Assembly: GCF_016864555.1 (NCBI RefSeq)
Contig: NZ_CP044011.1
Span: forward strand, 604,501-668,500
Origin: Sinorhizobium sp. BG8
Lineage (GTDB): Bacteria; Pseudomonadota; Alphaproteobacteria; Rhizobiales; Rhizobiaceae
Length of the DNA: 64,000 bases
Direction: 5' to 3'
In this document: positions 61,360-64,000 of the stretch, piece after piece
Layout: the number at the start of each line of letters is the position of its first letter
Position numbering within the stretch: position 1 is the first letter of the stretch
The notes under the pieces: generated by a model
The model's database searches: none
What the model saw: only the letters and a program-made list of their open reading frames with translations
Told to the model about the DNA's origin: nothing
Position numbers and translations under genes: made by a program

Positions 61360-62346
61360 ATGACAATAGCCAAATCGCTGCTGTCCCGACGCGCCTTCAC
61401 CGCGCTCGCCGGCGCCGCCGTCCTTGCAACGATGACGCCAGTCGCGTCCTTTGCGCAGGACGTCACCATCCCGATCATCGTGAAGGATACCACCTCGTTC
61501 TATTGGCAGATCGTGCTTGCTGGCGCCCGTGCGGCTGGCAAGGACCTCGGTGTAAACGTTCCCGAGCTCGGGGCGCAGTCCGAGTCCGACATCAACGGCC
61601 AGATCAGCATCCTCGAGAACGCAGTGGCTGGAAAGCCGGCCGCAATCGTGATCTCGCCCACGGAATTCAAGGCACTTGGCAAGCCGATTGACGAGGCCGC
61701 AAAGGCCGTCCCGATTATCGGCATCGACTCGGCGGCTGATTCCAAGGCGTTCACCTCGTTCCTGACGACCGACAACGTTCAGGGCGGTCGCATCGCTGCC
61801 GATGGCCTTGCTGCCGCCATCAAGGAAGCGACCGGCAAGGAAGAGGGTGAAGTTGCCATCATCACCAGCCTCCCCGGCGTAGGTTCACTCGACCAGCGTC
61901 GCGAGGGCTTCCTCGATCAGGTAAAGACCAAGTATCCCGGACTCAAGGTGGTGGTCGACAAGTATGCTGATGGCCAGGCCACCACGGGCCTCAACATGAT
62001 GACCGACCTCATTACGGCGAACCCGAATCTGGTTGGCGTCTTCGCCTCGAACCTCATCATGGCGCAGGGCGTTGGCCAGGCGATTGCGGAAAACAAGCTC
62101 GGCGACAAGATCAAGGTCATCGGCTTCGACAGTGACGACAAGACCGTCGGCTTCCTCAAGGAAGGCGCTCTCGCCGGCCTCGTTGTGCAGGATCCTTACC
62201 GCATGGGTTATGACGGCGTGAAGACCGCACTTGCCGTCTCCAAGGGCGAAAAGGTTGAGGCCAATGTCGATACCGGCGCAAACCTCGTCACCAAGGCGAA
62301 CATGAGCGAGCCGAAGATCGACGCGCTCCTGAATCCCAAGATCTGA
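61360..62346 (+). CDS. sugar ABC transporter substrate-binding protein (ribose/fucose type)
   Basis: 328 residues from ATG 61360. The Tat-type leader SRRAFTALAGAAV (9-21) with predicted cleavage after Ala32 (SFA-QDV) gives a periplasmic protein. The fold is the LacI/RbsB class: IIVKDTTSFYWQIVLAGARAA, ENAVAGKPAAIVISPTEF, GRIAADGL, PNLVGVFASN and VIGFDSDDKTVGFL. The sugar is not fixed by sequence. A strong hairpin lies between it and the ATPase, so binding protein is likely made in excess. Confidence 0.9.
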   Translation: MTIAKSLLSRRAFTALAGAAVLATMTPVASFAQDVTIPIIVKDTTSFYWQIVLAGARAAGKDLGVNVPELGAQSESDINGQISILENAVAGKPAAIVISPTEFKALGKPIDEAAKAVPIIGIDSAADSKAFTSFLTTDNVQGGRIAADGLAAAIKEATGKEEGEVAIITSLPGVGSLDQRREGFLDQVKTKYPGLKVVVDKYADGQATTGLNMMTDLITANPNLVGVFASNLIMAQGVGQAIAENKLGDKIKVIGFDSDDKTVGFLKEGALAGLVVQDPYRMGYDGVKTALAVSKGEKVEANVDTGANLVTKANMSEPKIDALLNPKI

Positions 62347-62358
62347 TCAAGCCAAACA

Positions 62359-62395
62359 GGCCGCGCCGGCAGCGAAAGCCGGCGCGGCCCTTTTC
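62359..62395 (+). terminator. intrinsic terminator/attenuator between the binding protein and ATPase
   Basis: GGCCGCGCCGGC-loop-GCCGGCGCGGCC (12-bp perfect stem) followed by CTTTTC. Confidence 0.85.
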
Positions 62396-62467
62396 GCCAT
62401 TCGTGATATCCTGAAATGGACGGGTATCGCCTTTGGCGACGACGGAATTCTCGAGGAGGAGAGGTCC

Positions 62468-64000
62468 ATGACCGTGCTGGAACAGGTCGCTCATCGTCAC
62501 GACGACAGCGCCACATTGACCGAAGGAAGCCGCGTTCCCAGGGGCTCTCCATCCTGGAATTGAATGGCCTGCAGAAGAATTACGGCTATGTTCAGGCGCT
62601 GAAGCCAGCGACGATCACGTTTCTGGCGGGAGAGATCCACGCCATCGTGGGTGAGAACGGTGCCGGAAAGTCCACTCTCATCAAGCTTCTCACGGGCGTC
62701 ATCCCACGAACGGCGGGGGAAGTCCGCTGGTGCGGCCATCCTGTTGCGCTTGCCTCGCCCAATGAAGCCATCGCCCGGGGCATAAATGCCGTGCATCAGG
62801 AAGTGGTGCTCTGCCCGCATCTGACTGTGGCGGCGAACCTGTTTCTCGGCGACGAAATCAATCGCAACGGCTTGATGCGCAAGAAGCAGATGGAAAGGAC
62901 GGCCCAGGCGGTTCTCGATGACCTGGGATTTGGCCTGCCGGCCGCAGCCGTTCTAAGTTCCCTGACGATTGGCCAGCAGCAATTGGTTGCAACGGCGCGA
63001 GCCGCCATGCGCGGAACGCAGTTCCTGATCTTCGACGAACCCACCGCCTATCTGACGCGGCAGGAGTCGGCACAACTCTTCAAGCTGATCCGCCGCCTGC
63101 AAAGCGAGGGCGTGACGATCGTCTATATCAGCCATCGCATGGAAGAGGTCTTCGAGCTTGCCGACAGGGTCTCGGTACTTCGCGACGGTACTCATGTCGG
63201 TACCCGTTCGGTTTCCGAGACCAATGAAAACGAGCTGATTGCCCTGATGATCAATCGTTCGATCGAACAGATCTACCACAAGGAGGAGATCCCGATCGGC
63301 GAAACGATCCTCGAGACACGCGGTCTCTCTGGCCCCGGGTTCGAGAACGTATCTCTGACCGTGCGCGCGGGCGAAATCGTCGGTCTCTATGGGTTGATCG
63401 GCGCCGGACGCAGCGAGTTTGCACTCGGACTATACGGGCGGCAGCCATTGTCGGCGGGCGAGATCCACTGGATGGGCAAGAAGGTCGATATCCGGAGCGA
63501 ACGGACCGCCATGGAACTCGGCATCGCGCTCGCTCCGGAAAGCCGGCGCGACCAGGGGCTTTGCCTCAATCTACCGATCGGCCTCAATATCAATCTTCCC
63601 GTTTTCAAGCGTCTGAGCCGCGGCGTCGTCATTGGCCGCTCAGAGGAAGCGGCCAATGCGGACAAGCAGATCCGGGACCTGAGTATCAAGACGCCCAGCC
63701 GACGCGTTCCAGCGTCCAGCATGTCGGGCGGCAACCAGCAGAAGATCGTCATTGGAAAATGGCTCAGTCACGGCGCCCGGCTGTTCATTTTCGACGAGCC
63801 GACCGTCGGTGTGGATGTGGGTACCAAGGCCGAGATCTATCGCCTGTTTGCCAAGCTGCTGAAGGAAGGGGCGGGGATCATCCTGATCTCCTCCTATCTG
63901 CCGGAAGTCTATGAACTGGCGGATCGCCTGCACGTCTTCCGGCGCGGCCAACTGGTCGGCAGCCATGGTTTTCGTGCGGCAACCCATGAAGAAGTGCTCG
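62468..64000 (+). pseudogene. sugar ABC transporter ATP-binding protein, frameshifted near the start and truncated by the window edge
   Basis: ATG 62468 (GGAGGAGAGG before it) opens a frame that stops after 31 codons; the ATPase continues in another frame from about 62545 to the window end. One G missing from GGGG at 62541-62544 joins them (RGLSILELNGL). It is a two-NBD importer ATPase (RbsA/MglA type): Walker A GENGAGKST in domain 1, SGGNQQKIVIGKW in domain 2, with about 511 codons visible. It energises uptake for the upstream binding protein; the permease should lie just beyond the window. Confidence 0.85.

Overview
The window is a stretch of alphaproteobacterial chromosome, most likely from the family Rhizobiaceae (Sinorhizobium/Ensifer/Rhizobium type). 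The evidence is the gene order rsmG-parA-parB next to mnmG-mnmE-rho-hemJ-hemE, a hemE / PEP-synthase-regulator intergenic region with DnaA-box-like and GANTC sites, a TrcR (DUF1013) cell-cycle gene, an NAD-glutamate dehydrogenase of the ~1,600-residue class, and parS sites of the TGTTTCACGTGAAACA type. I cannot fix the genus from sequence alone. I recognised no IS element, prophage, CRISPR array, rRNA or tRNA gene.

Layout. (1) 1-6.0 kb, minus strand: a partial MHS-family transporter, an ABC exporter-like operon (Tat-exported CxxC protein, ATPase, His-rich FtsX-type permease), and a PhoA alkaline phosphatase preceded by a perfect Pho-box direct repeat. (2) 6.0-16.8 kb: asd with what looks like a Thr/Lys/Ile attenuator, a lytic transglycosylase, carbonic anhydrase, pyridoxal kinase, the giant glutamate dehydrogenase and a frameshifted MFS gene. 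(3) 16.8-33.8 kb: purH, a heparinase-like gene, rsmB, htpX, sdhAF4, a nuclease, acsA, trcR, prpE, yggS, leuS-lptE-holA. (4) 33.8-50.7 kb: the origin domain. parB, parA, rsmG, mnmG, mnmE, rho, hemJ and hemE run leftward; the putative oriC is at 42,668-43,070; the regulator gene, maf, aroE, coaE and dnaQ run rightward, so transcription diverges from the origin. Then secB, fxsA, timA, mltA, smr and an XRE regulator. (5) 50.8-58.4 kb: gyrB, two nitroreductase paralogues flanking a glutathionyl-hydroquinone-reductase-like gene, gabD and an HpaI-family aldolase. (6) 58.4-64 kb: a sugar locus (GntR/FCD regulator, aldo/keto reductase, FucU/RbsD mutarotase, Tat-exported sugar-binding protein, sugar ABC ATPase running off the window), probably for a deoxysugar such as L-fucose.

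Two points matter for anyone using this annotation. First, five genes (MFS 15369, acsA, prpE, GST 54265, ABC ATPase 62468) are broken, each explained by loss of single bases in G/C runs; prpE needs two losses. That pattern points to sequencing error rather than gene decay. Second, the best candidate for something undescribed is the asd leader: a promoter, a 39-codon reading frame ending in a Thr/Lys/Ile-rich tail, and mutually exclusive hairpins placed where a ribosome at the stop codon would choose between them.
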